Assembly (NCBI GenBank): GCA_963801055.1
Contig: CAWDDE010000001.1
Location: 248,001-312,000 of the forward strand
Origin: DASUPK01 sp963801055
GTDB taxonomy: Bacteria > Actinomycetota > Thermoleophilia > Solirubrobacterales > 70-9
Reading direction: 5' to 3'
Length of the DNA stretch: 64,000 nt
Shown: positions 26,573-34,945 of the stretch, in pieces
Layout: the number at the start of each line of letters is the position of its first letter
How positions within the stretch are numbered: the stretch's first letter is position 1
Made by a program: the position numbers and the translations under genes
The notes under the pieces: generated by a model
The model's database searches: none
Seen by the model: only the letters and a program-made list of their open reading frames with translations
What the model was told of the DNA's origin: nothing

Positions 26573-26632
26573 CTAGAGCAGCCAGGCCAATAAAGCGAGA
26601 ATCGCCACCACTACGAGGATGGTCCAGAGCAC
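26573..26632 (-). CDS. 19-residue hydrophobic micropeptide
   Basis: A GTG at 26632 opens a 20-codon frame encoding VLWTILVVVAILALLAWLL, a single membrane helix. A strong ribosome binding site GGGAGGTGG lies just upstream, which argues that it is translated. It resembles the start of short lmo0937-like membrane peptides seen in many Gram-positive genomes, but it ends earlier. The function is unknown. Confidence 0.5.
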   Translation of the reverse strand: MLWTILVVVAILALLAWLL

Positions 26633-26839
26633 TGTGTCCCACCTCCCTTCCTTGGCAGTGGTCACAAGGCTGGTTACCCGATGAGCGATTCGCTAACCGA
26701 CCCTCCAAACAGCGAAGGGGAAGGCACGACGGCCCGAGATATCGCGGCGTCACCGCCGCTGGACCCCTACACGCGTTAGTGCGAGGCCCGGGACGGGTAG
26801 AGCGACGCTGAATATTCCCCCTCGCACGGGAGGTGCACG

Positions 26840-26995
26840 TTGATCATCCTTGGGATCGTCTTACTCGTCCTCGGTGCTGTGTTCAACATCGGCATCCTTT
26901 GGGTGCTCGGCGTGATCCTGGTCATCCTGGGTGTGATCTTTTGGATATTGGGCGCGATGGGCCGCGCAGTGGGCGGTCGGCGCCATTACTACTAG
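26840..26995 (+). CDS. DUF6131-like small membrane protein
   Basis: 51 residues with two hydrophobic segments (ILGIVLLVLGAVFNIGILW and VLGVILVILGVIFWILG) and the C-terminal signature GRAVGGRRHYY, which matches a very short actinobacterial membrane protein family. It starts at TTG 26840, preceded by GGGAGGTG at 5 bases. The function is unknown. It lies 10 bases upstream of the next gene and is probably in the same transcript. Confidence 0.72.
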   Translation: MIILGIVLLVLGAVFNIGILWVLGVILVILGVIFWILGAMGRAVGGRRHYY

Positions 26996-27005
26996 AGGCG
27001 AAAAC

Positions 27006-27362
27006 GTGTCTTCTCTGAGTACCCTCCGGGCACGAGGTCGAGCAATCCCGTGGGCTGTGGTGTGGGAGGTGGGGCGATCCCTCTGGTTCAACTCGCGTGA
27101 CCGTGTGTACGAGAACCTCAGCGAGAGGGAGCGGCGGGATTTCGCAGGCATCGTCCGACAGCGGCGAGGTCGCCCTTGGAACCTGGACAGCAAGGAGCGC
27201 GACCGGCTGGTCTTACTCGTCAGGAAGGCTGCAACCGGCGAAAGCGACGCGAGCTGGTCCGAGGTTGGGAGGTCCCTCATGACCCTTCTTCCCCCTCGCC
27301 TTCTCACGGCTATCTGGGAGCGTCAGCGTTCGGGCCGGCAGGGCAGCGTGGGGAAGACCTAA
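27006..27362 (+). CDS. Conserved hypothetical, basic
   Basis: 118 residues, very basic, beginning MSSLSTLRARGRAIPWAVVW. It resembles short actinobacterial hypothetical proteins with the pattern AIPWAVVWE...ERERRDF...RGRPWNLDSKERDRL. No catalytic motif is visible. It starts 10 bases after the DUF6131-like gene. A nucleic-acid-binding role is possible from its charge but unsupported. Confidence 0.6.
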   Translation: MSSLSTLRARGRAIPWAVVWEVGRSLWFNSRDRVYENLSERERRDFAGIVRQRRGRPWNLDSKERDRLVLLVRKAATGESDASWSEVGRSLMTLLPPRLLTAIWERQRSGRQGSVGKT

Positions 27363-27446
27363 GCGACGTTGCTAGCCGGGACATCCCGTTAGATCAAGCC
27401 AAGGCTGGGTAGGGTTGGCCCGAAATACCGAACTCATGGAGGAGGT

Positions 27447-28059
27447 ATGGGCATCTTCAGCGGGATCTCCGACAAGCTCCGCACCCGGACCAAGACTGGC
27501 GGGGACCGTCGTCCGCACGGTGATCGTCGGCGCGGCGTCCTTCATCGCGGTGTCGGTCCTCGACTCGGACCGCGGCATCCCGCTGTCAGTGCTGATCCTG
27601 CTCGCCTTCTGTGCGTTCTTCGCCTGGGTCACCACGCGGACCAGGTTCGGGCGCCACCTCTATGCCGTCGGCGGCAACGCCGAGGCCGCGCGACGCGCCG
27701 GTATCCCGATCGATCGCGTCCGAATCGCCGCCTTCACCCTTTGCTCGACGTTGGCGGCGGCCGGCGGAATCCTGGCGGCGTCCAGGCTGATAGCCGTCAA
27801 CCAGTCATCCGGCTCGGGGGACGTCCTGCTGCTGGCGATCGCCGGACCGGTGATCGCGGGAACCAGCCTGTTCGGCGGCCGGGGCACGATCTGGTCGGCG
27901 TTGCTCGGCGCCGTGGTGATCGGGTCGATCTCGAACGGTATGGACCTGCTCGGGCTGGACTCGGACATCAAGTTCATGATCACGGGCGCCGTACTGCTCG
28001 TCGCCGTGACGATCGACGCCCTAGCGCGCCGCCAGCGCGAGCGGGTGCAGGTCACGTAG
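27447..28059 (+). pseudogene. Remnant of sugar ABC permease (XylH-like)
   Basis: The main frame from ~27505 to 28059 encodes about 185 residues matching the C-terminal half of XylH-type sugar permeases (TRTRFGRHLYAVGGNAEAA, IAGTSLFGGRG, ISNGMDLLGLDSDIKFMITG). The N-terminal half, the ATPase and the binding protein are absent. An ATG at 27447 with a strong GGAGGAGGT site opens a different frame (MGIFSGISDKLRTRTK) that meets the permease out of frame, as if a deletion had joined the start of another gene to the permease. Probably non-functional. Confidence 0.7.
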
Positions 28060-28096
28060 GGCGGTCCCCACCGGCATCGCCACTAGGAGCGCAGCC

Positions 28097-29542
28097 CTAG
28101 CCCGGCAGGTCGACGCCGGCGCTCATGCTCACCTCGGAGTCGGCCTCCGCCATCTCGGCCGCCGACAGCAGTTCGGCGAGCGACTCCGAGAGCCCGGTGG
28201 CGATCGTCTCGATGTCGTCCATCGCGTCGTAATCGCCCAGCAGGCCGAAGTCCATGCTGCCGTTGTAGCTGATGATCGCGATCGCCAGGGCGTGATTCTC
28301 CGGCAGGAAGGCGACCGGGAAGATGTCCTGCAGCTCGCGGCCGAGCACATACAGCGGGATCTGCGGGCCGGGGACGTTGGTGACGATCAGGTTGAAGAGC
28401 CGAGTCGAGAAGTTCAGGCGTGACGCCTGAGCGAGGAGCGTCGGCGGCGCGAAGTCGTTGAAGCGCGAGATCACCTCGGCCCCCAGCGCCTGCTTCGACT
28501 CCTTGAGGCCGTCCATTGCCCGGCGAACGACCTCGAGCCGCTTCACCGGATCCCCGATGTAGACGGGCAGCGGGCCGCGCATCGCTGCGATCCGGTTGCC
28601 GAGCTGGCCCTGGTCGTCCTCGGTCCTGATCGAGACCGGCACGAGCGCCCGCAGGTCGAGGCCCGCGAGCTTGACGCCGCGACTGCGTAGCCAGCCGCGC
28701 AGTGCGCCGCTCACCACGGTGAGTACGACGTCGTTGACCGTCCCGCCGAGCGCGTCCTTGATCCGCTTGAAGTCGGCGAGCTCCGCTCGGGCCCAGGCGA
28801 ACCGCCGGTGGGATCCGATCTCCACGTTCAGCGGCACGTCCGGGGAGGGATTGCTCAGGTTCCAGGCGACCTCGGCCAACGCCTCGCCGGCGTCGGCGAC
28901 CTTCCGGGTCGTCTGCCTCGGGTGGCTGGCGGCGCGGATCGCGCGGCGTGCGAGCTTGAAGGGCGCTTCGCCGGCCTCGACGATTCCGCGGGCCGCGAGC
29001 TCGGCGGCCGACGGCGAGGGGCGGGGCACCCAGTCGCGGTCGGGCTCGATCGGCTCGGGCACCGGCTTCAGGTCGAAGAGGACCGTGGCGATGTCGACGC
29101 CGGAGACGCCGTCGACGAGCGCGTGGTGGGTCTTGGTCACCAGCGCGAACCGATTTCGCTCGAGGCCCTGGACCAGCCAGAGCTCCCAGAGCGGCTTGGA
29201 GCGATCGAGGGCCTGCGAGAAGAGGCGCCCCGCGATGTTGCGAAGCTGTTCCTCCGAGCCCGGCGCCGGGAGCGCCGAGTGGCGAACGTGATAGGCCAGG
29301 TTGAAGCTCGGGTCGTCGATCCAGAATGGCCGGCCGGTCTCGACCGGCGGGAAGGCGAGCTTCTGACGGAAGCGCGGGACGAGGTGGAGGCGGCTCTCCA
29401 CATGGGCGAGGAAGTCGTCGTAGCTCGGCGGCGGGCCCTCGAAGATCAGGATTGCCCCCACGTGCATGTGGGCGCTGGAGGTCTCGTTCGTCAGGAATGA
29501 CGCGTCGATCGAGGTGAGCCTGTCCATGTGTGCCTGTGCCAT
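28097..29542 (-). CDS. Wax ester synthase / diacylglycerol acyltransferase
   Basis: 481 residues of the WS/DGAT family, which makes wax esters or triacylglycerol from acyl-CoA. The active site HHALVDG is at residues 139-145. The N-terminal TSIDASFL and the C-terminal family blocks NLIVTNVPGPQIPLYVLG and ISYNGSMDFGLLGDYDAM are present, and length is normal. ATG 29542 (MAQAHMDRLT) is used; ATG 29527 (MDRLTSID) is possible. It is divergent from ispH. It suggests storage-lipid formation, common in actinobacteria. Confidence 0.93.
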   Translation of the reverse strand: MAQAHMDRLTSIDASFLTNETSSAHMHVGAILIFEGPPPSYDDFLAHVESRLHLVPRFRQKLAFPPVETGRPFWIDDPSFNLAYHVRHSALPAPGSEEQLRNIAGRLFSQALDRSKPLWELWLVQGLERNRFALVTKTHHALVDGVSGVDIATVLFDLKPVPEPIEPDRDWVPRPSPSAAELAARGIVEAGEAPFKLARRAIRAASHPRQTTRKVADAGEALAEVAWNLSNPSPDVPLNVEIGSHRRFAWARAELADFKRIKDALGGTVNDVVLTVVSGALRGWLRSRGVKLAGLDLRALVPVSIRTEDDQGQLGNRIAAMRGPLPVYIGDPVKRLEVVRRAMDGLKESKQALGAEVISRFNDFAPPTLLAQASRLNFSTRLFNLIVTNVPGPQIPLYVLGRELQDIFPVAFLPENHALAIAIISYNGSMDFGLLGDYDAMDDIETIATGLSESLAELLSAAEMAEADSEVSMSAGVDLPG

Positions 29543-29609
29543 GGGAAACAAAACGGGTTGCTCTCCTCTCGGCTTCGCCTGCGGAGCACCCTCGCATCAG
29601 CCTAGCTTC

Positions 29610-29646
29610 TTGACGCTGAGGTGCGGCCGCTACCCTTCGCCCGGGC
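29610..29646 (+). promoter_or_regulatory. ispH promoter, leaderless type
   Basis: TTGACG at 29610-29615 and TACCCT at 29631-29636 are spaced 15 bases. The ATG at 29647 follows the -10 by 10 bases, leaving no room for a ribosome binding site. Confidence 0.5.
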
Positions 29647-30627
29647 ATGCAGTCCTCCTCCGCAGAAAGACTCAGGAGCCCATCACGCGTCCTCCTCGCG
29701 GCGCCGCGCGGGTACTGCGCGGGTGTCGATCGCGCCGTGCAGACGGTCGAGCGCGCGCTCGAGCTCTACGGCGAGCCCGTCTACGTCCGAAAGGAGATCG
29801 TCCACAACAAGCACGTCGTCGGCAAGTTGGAGGAGCGGGGAGCGATCTTCGTGGAGGAGGAGACCGAGGTGCCGGAGGGGGAGATGGTCGTCTTCTCGGC
29901 CCATGGGGTCGCCCCGAGCGTGCACGCGAACGCGGCCAAGCGCCGGCTCCGGACCATCGACGCGACCTGTCCCCTGGTCACCAAGGTCCACGTCGAGGCC
30001 CGCAAGTTCGCGAAGGATGGCTACACGATCGTCCTGATCGGCCACGAGGGCCACGAGGAGGTCGAGGGGACCACCGGCGAGGCTCCCGACAGGACCGTGC
30101 TGGTCCAGACGGAGGCCGACGTCGACGCGCTCGAGGTCGAGGATCCGAATCGAATCGCCTACATCACCCAGACCACGCTCTCGGTGGACGAGACGAGCTC
30201 GATCATCGCTCGTTTGCGTGAGAAGTTCCCCAACGCGGTCGGGCCCAAGACGGACGACATCTGTTACGCGACCACGAACCGCCAGTCTGCGGTCAAGGAG
30301 CTCGCCCGCGAGTGCGACCTCGTCCTCGTCATCGGCTCCACCAACTCGTCCAACTCCAACCGGCTGGTCGAGGTAGCGCGTGAGCACGGCGCGGCTTCCC
30401 ACCTCATTGACAACCACCTCCAGGTCGACGAGGCCTGGCTGGAGGGTGTCGAGGTGGTCGGCATCACCTCCGGCGCCAGCGCCCCGGAGGAGCTCGTCGA
30501 GCGGCTGGTCGCCTTCTTCCGAGAGCGGGGCGCGACCGACATCTCCGAGCTGAGGACGGTCGACGAGGACGTTCGCTTCATGCTCCCCGGCGAGATCCGC
30601 GCGCAGCTCGCCGGCTCAGGCGCCTAG
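29647..30627 (+). CDS. ispH: 4-hydroxy-3-methylbut-2-enyl diphosphate reductase
   Basis: 326-residue IspH/LytB, the last enzyme of the MEP isoprenoid pathway, which reduces HMBPP to IPP and DMAPP. The three 4Fe-4S cysteines lie in RGYCAGVDRA, IDATCPLVTKVH and DDICYATTNRQ. Substrate-binding motifs (KEIVHNKHVV, SAHGVAPS, GSTNSSNSNRL) are intact. It needs the Fe-S supply made by the suf genes of this window. Convergent 4-base overlap with the redoxin-like gene. Confidence 0.97.
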   Translation: MQSSSAERLRSPSRVLLAAPRGYCAGVDRAVQTVERALELYGEPVYVRKEIVHNKHVVGKLEERGAIFVEEETEVPEGEMVVFSAHGVAPSVHANAAKRRLRTIDATCPLVTKVHVEARKFAKDGYTIVLIGHEGHEEVEGTTGEAPDRTVLVQTEADVDALEVEDPNRIAYITQTTLSVDETSSIIARLREKFPNAVGPKTDDICYATTNRQSAVKELARECDLVLVIGSTNSSNSNRLVEVAREHGAASHLIDNHLQVDEAWLEGVEVVGITSGASAPEELVERLVAFFRERGATDISELRTVDEDVRFMLPGEIRAQLAGSGA

Positions 30628-31409
30628 CCCGGCACGGCCGCCGCGAACTGGATCGAGTAGATCGGTAGGTTCGGCGACGGCTCGAGCGCGAGGGTGTGGT
30701 GTTCGGTGTGGTCGTGGATCGTCAGCTCCTGAAGCCCTGAGTAGGTGACCTCGATCGGGTCGCCGACTTCGCCGTCGAGGCGGATCGCGATCTCCCCTCC
30801 GCCATCCGTGGCCGCATAGGCGCCGCCGGCCGTGTACTCGAACTCCAGCGAGGGGTCATCCGGCGAGCTCGACCACGGCTCCTCGGTCGATCCGCCCGGG
30901 AAGATCTCGGCGGTGGGGGGAATGACCTTCGCGCCCGGAGCGTCGGACGGCCGCATCGGCTCGAGCACGGGTGGCCAATCGTGGCCGCCGTCGGATTCGG
31001 AGAGCGCTTCGCGGATCGCCTGCTCGGTGCCGTTGTAGTCACCCTCGCCGAGCTGGTACCAGCGCAGCGCGCCACCGCGCCCCCAGAGGAAGAGAGCGGG
31101 CCAGCCGTGAGGCTCATAGAGGCGCCAGACGGCGAACTCCGGATCGAGCGCGATGGGCCAATCGATTCCGAGACGCTCGGCAGCGTCTGCGACGACTCCG
31201 GGATCCTGGGTGAAGGGGAATCGCGGGGAGTGGACGCCGACCAGGGCCAGGCCGTCGTCCGCATATCGCGCGTGCCATGCCCGCAGGTAGGGCACCGTCC
31301 GGACCGAGTTGAGCTGGGCGATGTCGAGGAAGTGCACCAGCGCGGGGCGGGTCGCGACGAGTCGATCGATCGACTCGATCGGCCCACCAATCCAGTCGAG
31401 GCCCGGCAC
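30624..31409 (-). CDS. TlpA/DipZ C-domain-like redoxin without CxxC
   Basis: 261 residues. The first ~150 match the thioredoxin-like domain of DipZ/TlpA proteins (VRTVPYLRAWHARYADDGL, VGVHSPRFPFTQDP, LGEGDYNGTEQAIREAL). Where homologues have a C-x-x-C pair this protein reads AQLNS, so it cannot act as a disulfide oxidoreductase. A C-terminal DipZ-like beta domain follows (SLEFEYTAGGAYAATDGGG). No signal peptide is evident. GTG 31409 is the first standard start; homology may extend a few residues upstream. Confidence 0.72.
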   Translation of the reverse strand: MPGLDWIGGPIESIDRLVATRPALVHFLDIAQLNSVRTVPYLRAWHARYADDGLALVGVHSPRFPFTQDPGVVADAAERLGIDWPIALDPEFAVWRLYEPHGWPALFLWGRGGALRWYQLGEGDYNGTEQAIREALSESDGGHDWPPVLEPMRPSDAPGAKVIPPTAEIFPGGSTEEPWSSSPDDPSLEFEYTAGGAYAATDGGGEIAIRLDGEVGDPIEVTYSGLQELTIHDHTEHHTLALEPSPNLPIYSIQFAAAVPG

Positions 31410-31459
31410 AAGCGGGGGGACGGCGATGTCGGGGCGCGGGGGTCGCAGACGCCGGAGGG

Positions 31460-31489
31460 TATGCTCCCCGCGTCCAAGACAAAGGAGAG
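31460..31489 (+). promoter_or_regulatory. -10 and ribosome binding site of TenA/PqqC-like gene
   Basis: TATGCT at 31460-31465 is a good -10. AAGGAGAGG at ~31482-31490 lies a few bases before the GTG at 31495, which fixes that start over the longer open frame. Confidence 0.5.
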
Positions 31490-31494
31490 GTTCA

Positions 31495-32112
31495 GTGAGT
31501 CAATCGGTTTGGGAGCGCATCGAGGAGAGCCGGGCCCGTCACAACGTTCTCCAGCACCCCTTCTACGTGCGGTGGTCCGCCGGTGAGCTTTCGCACCGGG
31601 AGCTCGCTCGCTACGCCGGCCAGTACCGTCATGCGACCGAGGCGCTCGCCCGCCTCTGCCGAGAGACCGCCGACGTCGCGCCCGATTCGAGCCGCGAAGA
31701 GATCGCGGTCCACGCCGCGGAAGAGGAATCGCACATCGGGCTCTGGGATGGCTTCGTCGAGGCGGTGGGCGGGGAGATCGGCGCCGAGCCCACTCCGGAG
31801 ACCGCCGAGTGCGTCACGGCGTGGACCTCGCTGGACGGCTACCTGACCCAGCTGGCGCGCATGTACGCGATCGAGAGCGGCCAGCCGGAGATCGCCCGCG
31901 TCAAGCGAGACGGCCTCGCTCGCTTCTACGCGATCGATGGCGGCGCGGGCAGCCGGTACTTCCGCGTTCACGAGGAGGCCGATCACGCTCACGCCGAGGA
32001 GGCGCGGCGCCTGATCGAGGAGGAGATGACGCCGGAGGACGAGGACGCTTTGGTGGCGGCGGCCGAGTCCGCCTTCCGGGCCAACTGGCGTCTGCTCGAC
32101 GGGGTTAGCTGA
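31495..32112 (+). CDS. TenA/PqqC-like heme-oxygenase-fold protein
   Basis: 205 residues, all helical. Potential metal ligands occur in the heme-oxygenase-fold pattern: GQYRHATEAL, HAAEEESHIGLW and HEEADHAHAEEARRL. The family includes thiaminase II, PqqC and a growing set of non-heme di-iron oxidases; the E/H spacing favours the di-iron type. GTG 31495 is supported by a strong AAGGAGAGG. It is followed on the same strand by a cluster of membrane and cupredoxin-like genes. Confidence 0.8.
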   Translation: MSQSVWERIEESRARHNVLQHPFYVRWSAGELSHRELARYAGQYRHATEALARLCRETADVAPDSSREEIAVHAAEEESHIGLWDGFVEAVGGEIGAEPTPETAECVTAWTSLDGYLTQLARMYAIESGQPEIARVKRDGLARFYAIDGGAGSRYFRVHEEADHAHAEEARRLIEEEMTPEDEDALVAAAESAFRANWRLLDGVS

Positions 32113-32144
32113 GCCGCTCTCGAAATGCGCGGCCGCTTCACGAA

Positions 32145-32339
32145 GTGAGCGACCGCGTGCTCGGCATCGCGCTCGGCATTCTGCTCGGGCTGTTGATCAT
32201 CGTCCTGTTTCTGTTCCTGGGCTCGCGTGACACGATCGATGAGCCCTCCCTCTCGGGGTCCGGGACGCAGACCCAGAGCCAGACCCAGACGCAGCCGGCC
32301 CCTGGGCCAATTGAGCCGAAGCTAAAGACTCGCCAGTAG
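32145..32339 (+). CDS. Small single-pass membrane protein
   Basis: 64 residues: a TM helix (ILLGLLIIVLFLFLGS) then a low-complexity Ser/Thr/Gln tail (GTQTQSQTQTQPAPG). GTG start at 32145. No family is recognised. It lies between the heme-oxygenase-fold gene and further membrane genes on the same strand. Confidence 0.5.
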   Translation: MSDRVLGIALGILLGLLIIVLFLFLGSRDTIDEPSLSGSGTQTQSQTQTQPAPGPIEPKLKTRQ

Positions 32340-32351
32340 GGTTCTTGTGCG

Positions 32352-32939
32352 ATGAGATCGCCAATGCGCCTCGCGCATAATGTCCGGCTCGCGGCGATTC
32401 TGGCGGTCGGCGCCTTCGCGCTCCATCAGCTGCGGTACCTGATCGCTTCTGGAGCCTCGTCCTCCGGCGAGCTCGCGCGCCACGGCTACATGACGGACCT
32501 CCTGCCGCCGATCGCCGCACTGGTCCTTGCGGCAGCTGTGGCGACCCTGATCCGTGGCACCGAAGGGGCTTCGCCGACACGCGCGCGGCTCGGACGGCGA
32601 ATCGCCGTCTTCGCGGCGGCGCTCCTCGCGATCCACGTCGGCCAGGAGTCCCTCGAAGCGATCCTGACCACGGGCCACCCGGCGGGAGCTGGCGCGATGC
32701 TCGCCGGTGGCGGCTGGATCGCCCCTCCGCTGGCGCTAGCGATCGGTGCCGTGGGAGCCTTGCTGGCCAGGGCGCTCGAGGCGGTCGAGGGCGTGATCGC
32801 GGTGACTCACACGCAGCGGGTGCGCTCGCGCCCGCCGGCCGTGCGCGGACGGCCGCTTCCGGCCCGCGGGCTGCGTCTGCCGTCGACCCCCTTGGCCTTC
32901 GGCCTCGCCCGGCGGCCGCCTCCGCTCGCTGCTGCCTGA
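32352..32939 (+). CDS. Multi-pass membrane protein of unknown function
   Basis: 195 residues, with about four TM segments (NVRLAAILAVGAFALHQL, LLPPIAALVLAAAVATLI, IAVFAAALLAIHVGQESL, LALAIGAVGALLARAL) and a basic, proline-rich C-terminal tail. The pattern HQLRYLIASG...ELARHGYMTDLLP has the feel of a conserved actinobacterial family, but no function is known. It is 79 bases upstream of the cupredoxin-like gene. Confidence 0.65.
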   Translation: MRSPMRLAHNVRLAAILAVGAFALHQLRYLIASGASSSGELARHGYMTDLLPPIAALVLAAAVATLIRGTEGASPTRARLGRRIAVFAAALLAIHVGQESLEAILTTGHPAGAGAMLAGGGWIAPPLALAIGAVGALLARALEAVEGVIAVTHTQRVRSRPPAVRGRPLPARGLRLPSTPLAFGLARRPPPLAAA

Positions 32940-33018
32940 GCAGGTGCGAACCAGCGCGCGTTGCGTTGGCCGTTAGCCAGCGCGGACAACGTGCGCACTT
33001 CAAAGGAGGTCTGTAGCG

Positions 33019-33405
33019 ATGCAATCCAGGGCTGCGCGACTCGGCGTGCTGGCGGCGGTGATCGTCGCGGCAATAGTCCTCTTCATCGTGCTGCGGAACA
33101 ACAACGGCGACGAGCGCAGCAGCGACACCTCCAAGGGTGTCCAGGTCCTGACCGTGAACAACGGCAACCCGGTCGGGGGCGTGAAGACGCTGACCTACAA
33201 CAAGGGCGCCCAGGTCCAGCTCGAGGTGCGCCTGAACAGGCCCGAGGAGGAGGTCCACGTCCACGGTTACGAGATCGAGAAGCCGGCCGAGCACAGCCCG
33301 GTGCGCCTCTCGTTCCCGGCGGAACTCGACGGCGTCTTCGAGATCGAGCTCCACAAGCTCGACCACACCGAGGCGCCCATCGCCGAGCTTCACGTCAATC
33401 CGTGA
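33019..33405 (+). CDS. Anchored cupredoxin-like protein
   Basis: 128 residues. A signal anchor (LGVLAAVIVAAIVLFIVL) precedes an extracytoplasmic beta domain with VHVHGYEIEKPAEHSP and a C-terminal EIELHKLDHTEAPIAELHV, a cupredoxin-like layout with several possible His ligands but no clear copper Cys. AAAGGAGG lies ahead of the ATG. Its stop overlaps the ATG of the large membrane protein by 1 base, so the two are surely one unit. Confidence 0.72.
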   Translation: MQSRAARLGVLAAVIVAAIVLFIVLRNNNGDERSSDTSKGVQVLTVNNGNPVGGVKTLTYNKGAQVQLEVRLNRPEEEVHVHGYEIEKPAEHSPVRLSFPAELDGVFEIELHKLDHTEAPIAELHVNP

Positions 33406-34877
33406 TGCCGCCGGGCAGCCGAGCGCTCTGGCCGAAGCAGCGGGCCGCCGGCCTCGCCGCGCTGGTGGTGGCGGGGTCGGCCGCGGCGCTCGTGTTCCCG
33501 GAGATGGCGTCGGCCCACGCGCTCGTCGGCCGCAAGGACCTGCCGGTTCCGGCCTGGCTGTTCGCCTGGGGGGCCTCTCTCGTCCTGATCATCTCGTTTG
33601 CCCTGCTCTCGGTCGCCTGGACGAGCGCGCGCCTGCAGCGCGAGGAGTGGAGGCAGGTACCGCGATCGCTATCCCGGGCGGTGGTCAACCCTGCGACGGA
33701 TGTCCTCTGCGGATTGATCGGCGTCGGGCTGTTCGTCGTGGTGCTGTACGCCGGGTTTCGCGGGATCTCGGACCCGACGCAGAACTTCTCGATCGTCTTC
33801 GTCTTCTACACGTTCTGGTTGGGGATGGTGCTCGTCAGCGTCCTGTTGGGGGACGTCTTCAGGGCCTTCAATCCATGGCGGGCGCTGGGTCGTCTGGTCT
33901 CCGGGGGATTCCGGCTGGTCGCCGGTCAATCGGCCCCGGCGCCGCTGAGATATCCGGATCGCCTCGGTCGCTGGCCGGCCGTGATCGGAGTGCTGCTGTT
34001 CATCTGGCTCGAGCTGATCGCGGGTGGGGGCGCGTCCCCGTCGCCACACAACATCGCGGTCGCGACGGTCATCTACAGCGCTGTCACCTTCGCCTGCATG
34101 GCGCTCTTCGGGGTGGAGGAGTGGATCGGGCGAGGTGAGGCGTTCAGCGCGTACTTCGGGATGTTCTCCCGGCTGGGGCCGTTCGAGGCGCGGCAAGGCA
34201 AGCTGGGGACCAGGAAGTTCCTGACCGGCGCACCCCAGTGGGCCGCGGTGCCCGGGGCCGCCGCCCTGGTGCTGGCCTCGATCGCTGTGACCAGCTTCGA
34301 CGGCGCCCAGGAGGGCGCCCTGTCGGGCGCGATCAGGTGGACATTCGAGCGCTGTAGCGACCTCGGCTTCAGCCTGCCGGACTCCTTCCGGATCGCGAAC
34401 AGCATCTGGCTGCTGATCGTCTTCGCCGGGGTCTCACTGCTCTACTGGCTCGGCATCCAGGGGATGCACACGGTTCGAGGGTCGCCGCCGGTCAGCGAGC
34501 TGGCGCGCTCCTTCGCCCACACCCTGATCCCGATCGCGCTCGCCTACCTGGTGGCGCACTACTTCAGCGCCTTCCTCTACCAGGAGCAGGCTCAGTTCAC
34601 CTACATCCTCTCCGACCCGCTCGGGCACGGCTCGGACCTTTTCGGGACGGCCGGCGGCGGGATCAACTACGGGATCGTCAGCTCGAACACCGTCTGGTAC
34701 GTGCAGGTCGCGGCCCTGGTCATCGGCCACGTCACGGCGCTCACCCTGGCCCATGACCGGGCCCTCGGGGTGTACGACAACGTCCGGAACGCCTCCCGCT
34801 CGCAGTACTTCATGCTGGCGGTGATGGTGGGGTTCACCTGCTTCGGGCTGTTCCTCCTCTCGCAGGCGAACGCGTAA
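33405..34877 (+). CDS. Fenitrothion-hydrolase-like multi-TM protein
   Basis: 490 residues with at least ten TM helices. It starts MPPGSRALWPKQRAAG, then a signal-like segment ending SASAHALVGRKDLPVPAW-type sequence (visible here as MASAHALVGRKDLPVP). Conserved blocks include FVFYTFWLGMVLVSVLLGDVF, WLELIAGG and NSIWLLIVFAGV. It resembles proteins annotated as fenitrothion hydrolase in actinobacteria, a name of doubtful meaning because no hydrolase motif is visible. It is coupled to the cupredoxin-like gene. A role in metal or redox handling is inferred from context only. Confidence 0.7.
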   Translation: MPPGSRALWPKQRAAGLAALVVAGSAAALVFPEMASAHALVGRKDLPVPAWLFAWGASLVLIISFALLSVAWTSARLQREEWRQVPRSLSRAVVNPATDVLCGLIGVGLFVVVLYAGFRGISDPTQNFSIVFVFYTFWLGMVLVSVLLGDVFRAFNPWRALGRLVSGGFRLVAGQSAPAPLRYPDRLGRWPAVIGVLLFIWLELIAGGGASPSPHNIAVATVIYSAVTFACMALFGVEEWIGRGEAFSAYFGMFSRLGPFEARQGKLGTRKFLTGAPQWAAVPGAAALVLASIAVTSFDGAQEGALSGAIRWTFERCSDLGFSLPDSFRIANSIWLLIVFAGVSLLYWLGIQGMHTVRGSPPVSELARSFAHTLIPIALAYLVAHYFSAFLYQEQAQFTYILSDPLGHGSDLFGTAGGGINYGIVSSNTVWYVQVAALVIGHVTALTLAHDRALGVYDNVRNASRSQYFMLAVMVGFTCFGLFLLSQANA

Positions 34878-34945
34878 TCACTGGTTGTTCGGCTGAGGGG
34901 TCCGGACGCATTCGCTTAGGTGGAGGCTGGCAAACTGGGTCAACG

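Noticed and set aside
28083..29648. 521-codon minus-strand frame over the WS/DGAT gene
   Set aside because: The WS/DGAT frame carries the HHALVDG motif; this one is an Arg-rich shadow in a neighbouring frame.
32961..33404. N-terminal extension of the multi-TM protein upstream of 33405
   Set aside because: The extension overlaps the cupredoxin-like gene in a different frame and reads as low-complexity; ATG 33405 is coupled to the previous stop.
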